A stretch of DNA of 64,000 nt from Streptomyces avicenniae (GTDB lineage Bacteria; Actinomycetota; Actinomycetes; Streptomycetales; Streptomycetaceae): positions 620,001 through 684,000 of the forward strand of contig NZ_JOEK01000009.1 of assembly GCF_000719135.1 (NCBI RefSeq), read 5' to 3'. A model generated the notes under the pieces. That model worked only from the letters and a program-made list of their open reading frames with translations, searched no databases and was not told the DNA's origin. Below, in pieces: positions 8,716 through 16,641 of the stretch (positions within the stretch are counted from its first letter, which is position 1; the number at the start of each line of letters is the position of its first letter). Both the position numbers and the translations under genes were made by a program.

Positions 8716-9570
8716 ATGGGAAGGGTCACCGAACGCCGCCGCGTCGTCCGCATCAGGGACGGCGCCCTCTCCGAACGCGCCGACACCCTGGTGGGTGAGG
8801 AGCCGCTGGAGATCCGGGTGAACGGCCGCCCGATCGCCGTCACGATGCGCACGCCGGGCGACGACTTCGCGCTCGCGGCGGGCTTCCTCGTCTCCGAGGG
8901 CGTGCTCGCCGCGCGCGGGGAGGCGGCGCGCATCACCTACTGCGCGGGCGCGACGGGCGAGGACGGCGCCAACTCGTACAACGTGGTGGACGTGCGGCTC
9001 GCCGACGGTGTGCCGCTGCCCGACATCTCGCTCGAACGGAACGTGTACACGACCTCGTCGTGCGGCCTGTGCGGCAAGGCGAGCCTGGAGGCCGTGCGGA
9101 CCACCGCGCGCTGGCCGCTGCCGCTGACCGGCGGGCCGCGCGTGCCGCACACCGTGCTCGCCGGGCTGCCCGACCGGCTGCGGGAGGCGCAGCGGGTGTT
9201 CGCCCGCACGGGCGGTCTGCACGCGGCGGCGCTGTTCACGGGCGACGGGCGGCTGCTCGACGTGCGGGAGGACGTCGGGCGGCACAACGCGGTGGACAAG
9301 ATCGTCGGCCGGGCGCTGGAGGCGGGCCTGCTGCCGCTGACGGACGCGGTGCTGCTGGTCTCGGGCCGCGCGTCGTTCGAGCTGGCGCAGAAGGCGGTGA
9401 TGGCGGGCGTGACGGTGCTGGCGGCGGTGTCGGCGCCGTCGTCGCTGGCCGTGGACCTGGCGGACGAGGCGGGGCTGACGCTGGTCGGCTTCCTGCGCGG
9501 CGCGTCGATGAACGTGTACACGGGCGCCGAGCGCCTGGTGCTGCCGTCGCCCCGGCTCGCCGGGCACTGA
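8716..9570 (+). CDS. fdhD: Formate dehydrogenase accessory sulfurtransferase FdhD
   Basis: A 284-residue protein matching FdhD along its length. FdhD passes sulfur from a cysteine desulfurase to the molybdenum cofactor of formate dehydrogenase, forming the terminal sulfido ligand needed for activity. The sulfur-carrying cysteine pair is visible as SSCGLCGK near residue 117, and the conserved DVGRHNAVDK and GRASFELAQKA blocks, which bind the cofactor, follow. ATG 8716 begins a protein of normal family length. No formate dehydrogenase gene lies in the window, so its client must be elsewhere. It is divergent from the leader peptide and GST gene. Confidence 0.93.
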   Translation: MGRVTERRRVVRIRDGALSERADTLVGEEPLEIRVNGRPIAVTMRTPGDDFALAAGFLVSEGVLAARGEAARITYCAGATGEDGANSYNVVDVRLADGVPLPDISLERNVYTTSSCGLCGKASLEAVRTTARWPLPLTGGPRVPHTVLAGLPDRLREAQRVFARTGGLHAAALFTGDGRLLDVREDVGRHNAVDKIVGRALEAGLLPLTDAVLLVSGRASFELAQKAVMAGVTVLAAVSAPSSLAVDLADEAGLTLVGFLRGASMNVYTGAERLVLPSPRLAGH

Positions 9571-9583
9571 CCCGTACGGTCAG
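9567..9583. terminator. Bidirectional hairpin containing both stop codons (fdhD / transporter)
   Basis: CTGACC pairs perfectly with GGTCAG around a 5-base loop. The left stem holds the TGA of fdhD and the right stem holds the complement of the TGA of the convergent transporter gene. It is short and lacks a U-tract, as usual in Streptomyces. Confidence 0.45.
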
Positions 9584-10596
9584 CCGGGCGGCGTGGGGCT
9601 GTCCGTCGGCTCGCGCCGCTCCGCGTCCCGCGCCTCGGGGTCGCGGGCCCAGCGGCGGGCCAGGACGGCGCAGACGAGAAGCTGCATCTGGTGGAACATC
9701 ATCAGTGGCAGCACAGCGAGCGCCGCTTGCGAACCGAAGATCACACTGGCCATCGGCAGTCCGGCGGCCAGGGACTTCTTGGACCCGGCGAAGACGAGGG
9801 CGATCCGGTCGCCGCGCCCGAAGCCGAGTCTGCGCCCGCCCCAGCGGGTGAGGGTCAGCATGAGGGCGAGGAGGACGGCCTCGACGCCGAGGAGCGCGAG
9901 CAGCCGGGGCCAGCTGACCTCGTGCCACACCCCCGCATTCACGCCCTCGCTGAACGCGGCGTAGACGACGACGAGGATCGAGCCGCGATCGACCAGCGAC
10001 AGCACGGCGCGGTGCCGCCGCACGAAGCCGCCGATCCAGCGGCGCAGCAGCTGGCCGAGGAGGAACGGCAGCAGGAGCTGACCGGCGATGCCGAGCAGGG
10101 AGTCGCCGGAGAAGCCGCCGCTCGCGCCGATCAGCACGGCGGCCAGCAGCGGCGTGAGGAGCACGCCGATGATGCTGGAGAACGATCCGGCCGCGATGGC
10201 GGCGGCGACGTTCCCCCTGGCTATCGAGGTGAAGGCGATCGAGGACTGTACGGTCGAGGGCACGAGGCAGAGGAAGAGCAGCCCCTCGTACAGGTCGTGC
10301 GGCAGCAGCCAGGGGACGAGCCCTCTGGCGGCCAGCCCGGCCAGCGGGAAGAGGAGGAAGGTGCAGCCGATGATAGTGAGATGCAGGCGCCAGTGCCGGA
10401 GACCGGCCACCGCTTCCTGAGGGGACAGCCGGGCGCCGTACAGGAAGAACAGCAGCGCGATGAAGCCGGTGGCGGCGCCGTCCGCCGCGTCGGCCGCCGT
10501 CCCGCTCGCCGGGAGCAGCGCGGCGAGCCCCACCGTGCCGAGGAGCAGCACGACGTAGGGGTCGATGAACCGGGCCAGTCTGCGCACGGCGGACAT
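9580..10596 (-). CDS. SBF-like CPA-family transporter (bile acid:sodium symporter superfamily, YfeH type)
   Basis: A 338-residue polytopic membrane protein with about ten hydrophobic segments. The sequences PSTVQSSIAFTSIARGN near residue 115 and AGSKKSLAAGLPMA near residue 270 are the conserved crossing helices of the SBF-like (PF13593) branch of the BASS superfamily. Members carry out sodium- or proton-coupled transport of organic anions, but substrates of this branch are mostly unknown. The protein begins at ATG 10596. It is convergent with fdhD and divergent from an aldo/keto reductase gene, with a 127-base spacer that includes an AT-rich stretch and a perfect inverted repeat. Confidence 0.82.
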   Translation of the reverse strand: MSAVRRLARFIDPYVVLLLGTVGLAALLPASGTAADAADGAATGFIALLFFLYGARLSPQEAVAGLRHWRLHLTIIGCTFLLFPLAGLAARGLVPWLLPHDLYEGLLFLCLVPSTVQSSIAFTSIARGNVAAAIAAGSFSSIIGVLLTPLLAAVLIGASGGFSGDSLLGIAGQLLLPFLLGQLLRRWIGGFVRRHRAVLSLVDRGSILVVVYAAFSEGVNAGVWHEVSWPRLLALLGVEAVLLALMLTLTRWGGRRLGFGRGDRIALVFAGSKKSLAAGLPMASVIFGSQAALAVLPLMMFHQMQLLVCAVLARRWARDPEARDAERREPTDSPTPPG

Positions 10597-10687
10597 TCTC
10601 TCCTCATGGCCTGGACCGGCGTACCGGCGGGCCTCGTCTGCTGGGTCTCCTGCGAACGATAGAAGAAAAACACCAAACGATTGTTTT

Positions 10688-10705
10688 CTGATCGGATGCG
10701 ATCAG
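10688..10705. promoter_or_regulatory. Perfect inverted repeat upstream of the aldo/keto reductase
   Basis: CTGATC and GATCAG, separated by six bases, form an 18-base dyad 18 bases before the reductase start and next to an AT-rich run (GATAGAAGAAAAACACC) that is rare in this genome. It could be a repressor operator for the divergent transporter/reductase pair. No regulator gene is adjacent. Confidence 0.4.
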
Positions 10706-10723
10706 AGAGAGGCAGATGCGCAC

Positions 10724-11575
10724 GTGAGCAGCCCTACTCCCATCCCGCTCCTCAGCCTCGCGGAAGGCGTCAGGATGCCGCAGCTCGGCTTCGGCGTCTT
10801 CCAGGTCCCGGACGACGAGGCCCAGGAGGCGGTCACCACCGCCCTCACCGCGGGCTACCGGAGCATCGACACGGCACAGGCGTACGGCAACGAGGCGGGC
10901 GTCGGCCGTGCGCTCGCGGCCTCGGGCGTACCGCGTGAGGAGCTGTTCATCACGACGAAGCTGTGGAACAGCGCCTCGGAGACATGGACGCGCGACGCCG
11001 TGCTGCGCGAGTTCGACGCCTCGCTCGACCGGCTCGGCCTCGACCACCTCGACCTCTACCTGATCCACTGGCCGCGCCCGATGCGGGACGACTACCTGAC
11101 CATCGTGCGGGTCTTCGAGGAGATCCACGCCACGGACCGCCTGCGCGCCTTCGGCGTCTCCAACTTCGGCCCCGCCCACCTGCGCCGCCTGCGGGACGAG
11201 ACCGGCATCGTCCCGGCGATCAACCAGATCGAGCTGCACCCCTACTTCCAGCAGTCGGAGGCGCGCGCCGTCCACGCCGAGCTGGACATCGTCACCGAGG
11301 CGTGGTCGCCGCTCGGGCAGGGGCAGGGGCTGCTCAACGACCCGGGCATCGGGGCGGTCGCCGCCAAGCACGGCGTGTCCCCGGCCCAGGCGGTGCTGCG
11401 CTGGCACCTCCAGCTCGGGAACGTCGTCATCCCCAAGTCGGTGACGCCCTCCCGCATCCGCGAGAACCTCGACGTCTTCGGCTTCGCGCTGGACGAGGCG
11501 GACCTGCGGGCCTTCGCCGCGCTGGAGCGCGGGGGCCGCGTCGGCCCGGACCCGGACGAGTTCGACGCGGGCTGA
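10724..11575 (+). CDS. Aldo/keto reductase
   Basis: A 283-residue NADPH-dependent oxidoreductase of the AKR (beta/alpha barrel) family, close to the 2,5-diketo-gluconate reductase type. The catalytic tetrad is visible: Asp and Tyr in SIDTAQAYGNE, Lys in ITTKLWN, His in LIHWPRP. The NADP-binding end of the barrel reads VIPKSVTPSRIREN. Substrates of this class are diverse carbonyl compounds, so the physiological one is unknown. The GTG at 10724 is chosen because it follows GAGAGAGG and gives the normal short N-terminus; longer in-frame alternatives run back through the promoter region. Confidence 0.88.
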   Translation: MSSPTPIPLLSLAEGVRMPQLGFGVFQVPDDEAQEAVTTALTAGYRSIDTAQAYGNEAGVGRALAASGVPREELFITTKLWNSASETWTRDAVLREFDASLDRLGLDHLDLYLIHWPRPMRDDYLTIVRVFEEIHATDRLRAFGVSNFGPAHLRRLRDETGIVPAINQIELHPYFQQSEARAVHAELDIVTEAWSPLGQGQGLLNDPGIGAVAAKHGVSPAQAVLRWHLQLGNVVIPKSVTPSRIRENLDVFGFALDEADLRAFAALERGGRVGPDPDEFDAG

Positions 11576-11583
11576 CCTCCGTC

Positions 11584-11619
11584 CCCGGCGGCGCTCGGGT
11601 TGCCGAGGCCGCCGCCGGG
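11584..11619. terminator. Bidirectional terminator hairpin
   Basis: CCCGGCGGC pairs with GCCGCCGGG, and inside it CTCGG pairs with CCGAG around a GTTG loop, giving a long nearly continuous stem in the 54-base gap between two convergent genes. Confidence 0.65.
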
Positions 11620-11629
11620 CCCGGTCGTC

Positions 11630-12457
11630 TCAGCGGCGAGCCGGGCGCAGGCGCTCGACGCGGCCGAGGTCGCCGGTGAGCAGGTCGCGGTGGCTGAGGG
11701 TGAAGTCGCCGTTGGGCAGCGTCTGCCAGGGGCCGTAGTGCCGACCGACGACGGCGGTGGGGAGGAACGCGCGCAGGCTGTGGCGCGTGTCCCCGGGGTA
11801 CGCGACGGGCGCGCCCCAGGTGGCGGGGGCCTCGTCGGTGGAGAACAGGACCCAGTGGTCCACGGGCACGGCGGCGTCGAGGTCGGGCGCCCCGCCGGTG
11901 TGGCTGTCCAGGGCGGGCACGGTCAGCCGGTCGGGGTCGAGGGGCGCGTACCACAGCAGGAGGGGCTTGGCGCGCTGCGAGTCGGCGTTGTCGAAGCAGC
12001 ACACGGCGACGGTGTGGTCGGGGAAGTGGTCGGCGTAAAACCGCAGGAGGTCGGGGTCGAGGGCGGGGCGCCGGTGCGGCGGCACCTGCCCCAGGGCGGC
12101 GGGGATCGCGGTGGGGTCGTCGGCCAGGAGCACCGTGTAGACGTCGTGGTCGAAGACCTGCACGGCCCCCCGCGGTGCCGCGCCCATCCAGTCGATGCCG
12201 CCGGACGCGGCGGCGACGGGCCGCACGGCGGCCACCATGCGGTTCAGGACGTCGTCGGCGTGCCCGACGGGCAGGAATTGCCTGGGGGTGAGCTGCCTCG
12301 TGGGCAGGTGCAACAACATGGCGTTCGGGCCGCCCGCCAGGTTGACGGCCGTGTTCTGGTAGCCGAGGACGTGCACGAGGCCGTGCTCCGGGTGGTTCAG
12401 GCGCCCGCAGTAGGCGATCGTGCCGGAGAACGCGGCCTCACCCGTCGATATGCACAT
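11630..12457 (-). CDS. Conserved actinobacterial protein of unknown function starting Met-Cys (possible Ntn-hydrolase-like)
   Basis: The chosen ATG at 12457 gives a 275-residue protein beginning MCIST. An exposed Cys at position 2 followed by a beta-hairpin-like start (FSGTIAYCG) is the way many Ntn-hydrolases, such as cholylglycine hydrolases and class II amidotransferases, begin, because Met removal leaves a nucleophilic Cys. The rest (for example GHADDVLNRMV and VDHWVLFSTDEAPATWG) is soluble with no membrane segments and I do not recognise the family. A ribosome site is weak here. It lies next to the leader of the first CRISPR array but on the opposite strand, and shows no link to it. Confidence 0.6.
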   Translation of the reverse strand: MCISTGEAAFSGTIAYCGRLNHPEHGLVHVLGYQNTAVNLAGGPNAMLLHLPTRQLTPRQFLPVGHADDVLNRMVAAVRPVAAASGGIDWMGAAPRGAVQVFDHDVYTVLLADDPTAIPAALGQVPPHRRPALDPDLLRFYADHFPDHTVAVCCFDNADSQRAKPLLLWYAPLDPDRLTVPALDSHTGGAPDLDAAVPVDHWVLFSTDEAPATWGAPVAYPGDTRHSLRAFLPTAVVGRHYGPWQTLPNGDFTLSHRDLLTGDLGRVERLRPARR

Positions 12458-12547
12458 GGCGGCACGGTACCGCCCCGTCCGGCGCGCGCCGCGGGAGTCC
12501 GGGGTGGGAGCTGCTCCGCAGGTTCGGCTTCTCCTGCCGATGCATGC

Positions 12548-12742
12548 GGGACATGGCTGAGGTGCGGGCGAGGAAGGCAACAAGTGCCATGCGCAGAAAG
12601 CGCGTTCCGGACAACCGCCGACAACGGACAGGGGCCACACACTGCACCACCACTCCACCTGCTCCCGCCCGGACAAGGGAGTCGGTGAAGGTAAAATAAG
12701 CAAAATCACGACCGGCCCCGAGAAACCCGCAGGTCACTTACT
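12548..12742 (+). other. CRISPR leader region, array 1
   Basis: The 195 bases before the first repeat resemble the sequence before array 2 along most of their length. The best matching blocks are GGGACATGGCT at the far end, an AT-rich AAGCAAAATCACG block, and AAACCCGCAGGTCACTTA directly next to the repeat. AT-rich leaders with such conservation hold the promoter and the integration signals for new spacers in type I-E systems. A 48-codon open frame (12553-12699) runs through it, but its coding nature is doubtful. Confidence 0.7.
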
Positions 12743-12893
12743 CTCCTCCCCGCACGCGCGGGGCTGTTCCCCTCCCGCCCGCGAGCGCGCGTTCGACGCG
12801 GACCTCCTCCCCGCACGCGCGGGGTTGTTCCCGGACCGTGCTGGCGTACAACGGGGACTACGACCTCCTCCCCGCACCCGCCGGGCCGGGGGC
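12743..12893 (+). CRISPR. CRISPR array 1: three repeats, two spacers (type I-E-like repeat)
   Basis: Two full 29-base repeats (12743-12771 and 12804-12832) begin CTCCTCCCCGCACGCGCGGGG and end GTTCCC; they differ by one base. A third copy (12865-12893) matches for only about 13 bases and then decays, as terminal repeats do. Both spacers (12772-12803 and 12833-12864) are 32 bases, the I-E size. The inner palindrome CCCCGC/GCGGGG forms the crRNA hairpin. The leader is on the left, so transcription is rightward. No cas gene is in the window. Confidence 0.88.
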
Positions 12894-12916
12894 CGCCCGC
12901 GACGGGCGGTGCCGCG

Positions 12917-15019
12917 CTAGCGCGCCGCTCGTGCCGGGGTGGTCGTGCGGCCCGGTGAGTGGGCCATCGCCTCGTGCAGCCAGCGCCGCAGCACCCGGTG
13001 CACGGCCTCGGCGCCGACCAGTTCCCCCGCCGGTTCCTGGCCCACCGCCGGGACCGGCGCCGAGAGCGCCAGCGGCGACAGCAGGAACGCACGGCTCTGC
13101 TCGCCCCCGAGTCCCCCGTGGCAGCCGAGCTGCTGCTCGAAGGCGTGCACGTCGCCCGTGTCGGGATCGACCGACGAGTTGATCATCAGATCGGCCGTGT
13201 GCGGGAACGACGCCGCCCGCCGTACGGCCGCCGCCGCGCCGGGCCCGAACGGCGCCAGCGGGTCGGCGCCCCGCACCTCGCCCGAGTCGAGCCGGAACTC
13301 CGCGCCGTCCGCCCCCAGCACCACCGGGCCGTAGGCCGCGCTGCGCACCAGCACGAAGCCGATCCCCGGATGCCCGGTAAGCGTCGGCAGCAGCGCCGGG
13401 TAGTGCGCGTCGATCGCCTCACGGTCGGCGCGCCCGGCCAGGTCGGGGAAGGAGACGAGCCCCAGGTTCCCCGAGCCGAGGACCACGGGCGCCGAGCGCC
13501 GGTCGGGGCCCGGTTCCACCACCACGGGCGGGAGCGGCTGCGGCTCGCGCCGCCGCAGCGCGGCCCGCGCCGTGCCGCGCGCCTCGGCCCCCGCCTCGGG
13601 GCGCCGCGCGGGCCTGGCCCCCTCCCCCGCCGCCACCGGCCTTCCGCAGCCGTCACGGACCAGGCTCTCCAGCGTGCGCCCGTAGGCGGCCTGGAACGTC
13701 AGGCCCTGGCTCTGCCCGTGGTCGGACAGGAGCACGAGGTGGTACGGACGCGGCGCGTACACCATGGCCTCGGCCACCGCCGCGACGCAGCGGTCCAGGC
13801 CGCGCAGGACCTGCCGCGTGTCCCGGCCGCGCGGCCCCGAGTGGTGCGCCACCTCGTCGTAGGCGATGAGGTCGGCGTAGACGGCGGTGCGCCCGTTCAG
13901 CACGTCGCCGACCACGGCGGCCGTCACGACGTCCCGCTGCACGACCGTCGCGAACGCCCGGATCAGCGGGTAGAGGCCGCCGCGCCCGACGCGCGGACGG
14001 ACGCCCCGCAGCCGCGCCCGCAGCGCCTGGCACGGCTCACGCACCAGCTCGACGAGGAACGACGCGGCCGTCCTCGCGGCGTGCGCCGGGTCGGAGAAGT
14101 AGGCGAAGTACCCGGCGCGCGACCGCTGCCCGCGCGCCCGCCGCGCCGCCACGGACAGGACGAGCGCGACCTGCTCGGCGCCGCCGGTGAACAGGTTCCC
14201 CCGGCTCGCGCCGTCGTAGGCGAGCAGCCCGGGGTCGCCACTGCGGGTGACGGCGCGGCGCTGCAACTCGGCGGCGCTGGACGGCCGGTTGGTGACGACG
14301 ACCTCGCCCGTCTCCTTCTCGTACCAGCGGAAGGCGGGCACGTCGTAGTTGCTGCCGTGCAGGATGGCGAGCTGCGCGGCGCCCGTCTGGCTGGACCAGT
14401 CGGTGCGCCACGGGGTCAGCCGGTGCGTGGTGGCGCACATCGCGGCCAGCGTCGGCATGACGGGGCGCGGCCCGCTCACGGCGTCGGCCAGCACGTCGTA
14501 GCCGATGCCGTCGAGCTGGAGGAACACCGTCCCGGCGGCCCGCGTGCGCGGCGGGGTGCCCCGGGTCGCGCGCCAGCCCGCCAGCCGCCGCATCCGGCGG
14601 CGCTGCTGGTCGCGGACGCGGACGGCCAGGAACGTGCTGGTCGCCGACGACACGATGGACATCACCGCCGCGATGACGACGGCCGTGCCCGTCGGCGGCC
14701 CCCCGCGCCCGGCCGGGACCACGCTCAGCGCGAAGACGAGGAACCAGCCGTTCAGCAGGAACACCAGCAGCCCCAGCGCGATCGCCGGAGCCAGCAGCAG
14801 CGCCCGTACCAGCCAGGGCCAGACGAGCGCGTTGAGCAGGCCGAAGAGCCCCGCGCCCGCCGCAGCCGTCACCCCCACCTTGGTGAAGCTCTCCCCGTCA
14901 GCCGACTGGAGCGAGAAGGAAGGCATCACCCAGGCGAGCAGCACCAGCGTCACCGTGCTGGCCGCCCACACGACGAGCACCCGCAGCAGGACCGCCCCGC
15001 CGTTCCGCCACCCTCTCAC
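12917..15019 (-). CDS. Phage-holin-4 membrane domain fused to an alkaline-phosphatase-superfamily hydrolase
   Basis: The 700-residue protein starts at GTG 15019 behind GAGGAGAGG. Residues 10-140 form four membrane segments of the PF04020 (holin superfamily IV, YvlD-like) type. The remaining part is a type I phosphodiesterase/nucleotide pyrophosphatase-like domain with the metal and nucleophile motifs: LQLDGIGYD, WSSQTGAAQ (Thr nucleophile), YDEVAHHSG, LLSDHGQSQG and GCHGGLGG. It should be an ectoenzyme or membrane-bound phosphohydrolase; whether the catalytic part faces outside is inferred from the even number of membrane spans. The fusion is known in Streptomyces but its substrate is not. 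It is divergent from an MBL hydrolase gene. Confidence 0.83.
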   Translation of the reverse strand: MRGWRNGGAVLLRVLVVWAASTVTLVLLAWVMPSFSLQSADGESFTKVGVTAAAGAGLFGLLNALVWPWLVRALLLAPAIALGLLVFLLNGWFLVFALSVVPAGRGGPPTGTAVVIAAVMSIVSSATSTFLAVRVRDQQRRRMRRLAGWRATRGTPPRTRAAGTVFLQLDGIGYDVLADAVSGPRPVMPTLAAMCATTHRLTPWRTDWSSQTGAAQLAILHGSNYDVPAFRWYEKETGEVVVTNRPSSAAELQRRAVTRSGDPGLLAYDGASRGNLFTGGAEQVALVLSVAARRARGQRSRAGYFAYFSDPAHAARTAASFLVELVREPCQALRARLRGVRPRVGRGGLYPLIRAFATVVQRDVVTAAVVGDVLNGRTAVYADLIAYDEVAHHSGPRGRDTRQVLRGLDRCVAAVAEAMVYAPRPYHLVLLSDHGQSQGLTFQAAYGRTLESLVRDGCGRPVAAGEGARPARRPEAGAEARGTARAALRRREPQPLPPVVVEPGPDRRSAPVVLGSGNLGLVSFPDLAGRADREAIDAHYPALLPTLTGHPGIGFVLVRSAAYGPVVLGADGAEFRLDSGEVRGADPLAPFGPGAAAAVRRAASFPHTADLMINSSVDPDTGDVHAFEQQLGCHGGLGGEQSRAFLLSPLALSAPVPAVGQEPAGELVGAEAVHRVLRRWLHEAMAHSPGRTTTPARAAR

Positions 15020-15157
15020 CCGTACCCGCCTCTCCTCGGTGCACCGATTCTCCACATCGCTCCCCCTCCGTCCGGACCCGCGTGCCCCCTGCTGGCATCC
15101 TGGACGCGTACGACGCGCCTGGTCGGCGGACGCGCGCCACGGCGGAAGGGGCAGCAG

Positions 15158-15934
15158 GTGCCGGTGGAGATCACCTGGTGGGGACACGCCACCGTCACCA
15201 TCCGCGACTCCGGCACCACCGTGCTGACCGACCCGCTGTTCACCCGCCGCCTCGCCCATCTGCGCAGGCGGCGCGGCGCCCTTCCACCGCCCGGCGCGCA
15301 CCGGCCCGACGTCGCCGTGATCTCGCACCTCCACGCCGACCACCTGCACCTGCGCTCCCTCGCGCGGCTCGCCCCCGGCACGCCGCTGCTCGTCCCGCGC
15401 GGCGCGCGCCGGGCCGTGCCGGGACTGCGGCGGCTGGCGCGGCGGCTTGAGGTGTGCGAGGTGGCAGAAGGGGACAGGGTGGGGGTGGGCGGTGTGTCCG
15501 TGCGGGCCGTGCCCGCGGCGCACGACGGGCGGCGGCTGCCGTTCGGCCCGGGACGCGTCCCGGCGCTGGGCTACGTGGTGGAGGGGGAAGCGAGAACGTA
15601 CTACGCGGGCGATACCGATCTGTTCGACACGATGGCACGGGAGACCGGGCCGGTGGACATGGCACTGCTGCCGGTCGGCGGCTGGGGCCCGGGGCTGGGC
15701 CACGGCCACCTGAACGCCGAGCGGGCCGCCGAGGCGCTGGCCAGGCTGCGCCCGCGCGACGCCGTGCCCGTGCACTACGGGACGTACTGGCCACTCGGGA
15801 TGACGTGTGTGCGGCCCCACGAGTTCCATGCGCCGGGCGACGAGTTCGTGCGGCAGGCGGCCCGGCTGGCGCCGGAGGTGCGGGTGCACCGGCTGGGGCA
15901 CGGCGAGAGCGTGCGCGCCGAGGTGGCCGGATGA
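15158..15934 (+). CDS. MBL-fold metal-dependent hydrolase
   Basis: A 258-residue metallo-beta-lactamase-fold protein. It contains the zinc motif SHLHADHLHLR (HxHxDH) near residue 55, the bridging Asp in YYAGDTDLF near 150, and a C-terminal VHYGTYWP histidine. This set matches the L-ascorbate-lactonase-like/NAPE-PLD-like branch that begins with an ITWWGHA strand. The reaction is not predictable beyond hydrolysis of an ester, lactone or phosphodiester. The GTG at 15158 follows AAGGGG by six bases; a second GTG two codons later is less well spaced. Its end overlaps the DedA gene by four bases, so the two are coupled. Confidence 0.8.
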   Translation: MPVEITWWGHATVTIRDSGTTVLTDPLFTRRLAHLRRRRGALPPPGAHRPDVAVISHLHADHLHLRSLARLAPGTPLLVPRGARRAVPGLRRLARRLEVCEVAEGDRVGVGGVSVRAVPAAHDGRRLPFGPGRVPALGYVVEGEARTYYAGDTDLFDTMARETGPVDMALLPVGGWGPGLGHGHLNAERAAEALARLRPRDAVPVHYGTYWPLGMTCVRPHEFHAPGDEFVRQAARLAPEVRVHRLGHGESVRAEVAG

Positions 15935-16614
15935 CGGCGGCGGCGCTCGGCCCGGCCGCCGTGGGGCTCGCGGCGTCCGGCTCGGTGTCGCCGGAGACGA
16001 CGCAGCAGGCGACCGGGTATCCGTCGCTGTTCCTGCTGGTGCTGCTGGGGGCGCTGGTGCCCGTGGTGCCGACGGGCGCGGTCGTCAGCTCGGCGGCGGC
16101 GGTGGCGTTCCACCACCCGGAGCCGGTCCTGTCGTCCCTCGGCGTCTTCCTGACGGCGGCGGTCGCCGCGTTCCTCGGTGACGCCACGCTGTTCTGGCTG
16201 GGGCGGCGCGGCGTGCGTTCGCGGAACGGGTCGCGGTGGCTCGACCGGATGCACGACCAGGTGGCGCCGGAGCGGCTGCGCCGGGCCGAGGAACGGCTCG
16301 CGCACGGCAGCGCGACCGTGCTCCTCGTCTCCCGGCTGGTGCCCGCCGGGCGCATCCCCGTGATGCTGGCCTGTCTGCTGGCGCGGATGCCGATGCGGAC
16401 CTACCTGCGCGGCAACCTGCCCGCCACCCTCGCGTGGGCGGCGACGTACCAGCTGCTCGGCATGCTCGGCGGGGCGCTCTTCCCGCATCCGTGGCAGGGC
16501 GTGGTCGCGGCGGTGTCGCTGACCGTGCTGATCGGCGTGGCCCCCGCGCTGTGGCGCCGCCTGCGCGGCCCCGGGGGCGACGGCCCGGACGGCGGGCACG
16601 CGGCGCGCGCCTGA
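15931..16614 (+). CDS. DedA/SNARE-associated-domain family membrane protein
   Basis: A 227-residue polytopic membrane protein beginning at ATG 15931 (ATGA overlap with the MBL gene). The DedA signature is seen near residue 135 as SRLVPAGRIPVMLACLLARM, where the Arg residues inside re-entrant helices are required for function in characterised members. DedA proteins recycle lipid carriers such as undecaprenyl phosphate or phosphatidylethanolamine across the membrane, and affect membrane potential and drug tolerance. Coupling to an MBL hydrolase of the NAPE-PLD-like branch hints at a shared lipid substrate, but this is inference only. Confidence 0.83.
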   Translation: MTAAALGPAAVGLAASGSVSPETTQQATGYPSLFLLVLLGALVPVVPTGAVVSSAAAVAFHHPEPVLSSLGVFLTAAVAAFLGDATLFWLGRRGVRSRNGSRWLDRMHDQVAPERLRRAEERLAHGSATVLLVSRLVPAGRIPVMLACLLARMPMRTYLRGNLPATLAWAATYQLLGMLGGALFPHPWQGVVAAVSLTVLIGVAPALWRRLRGPGGDGPDGGHAARA

Positions 16615-16641
16615 GCGCGGCGGTCACCGGCACGGCGCTCA
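16612..16641. terminator. Bidirectional hairpin containing both stop codons (dedA / MBL)
   Basis: TGAGCGC pairs with GCGCTCA. The first three bases of the left arm are the stop of the DedA gene and the last three of the right arm are the complement of the stop of the convergent MBL gene. Confidence 0.5.

Noticed and set aside
12553..12699. Short frame in CRISPR leader 1 as a Cas-related gene
   Set aside because: It is only 48 codons, lacks any Cas motif, and the equivalent frame in the other leader is not conserved in sequence.
12938..15157. Extension of the MBL gene frame far upstream across the phosphatase gene
   Set aside because: The frame is open only because of base composition; a ribosome site and the conserved first strand place the start at 15158.
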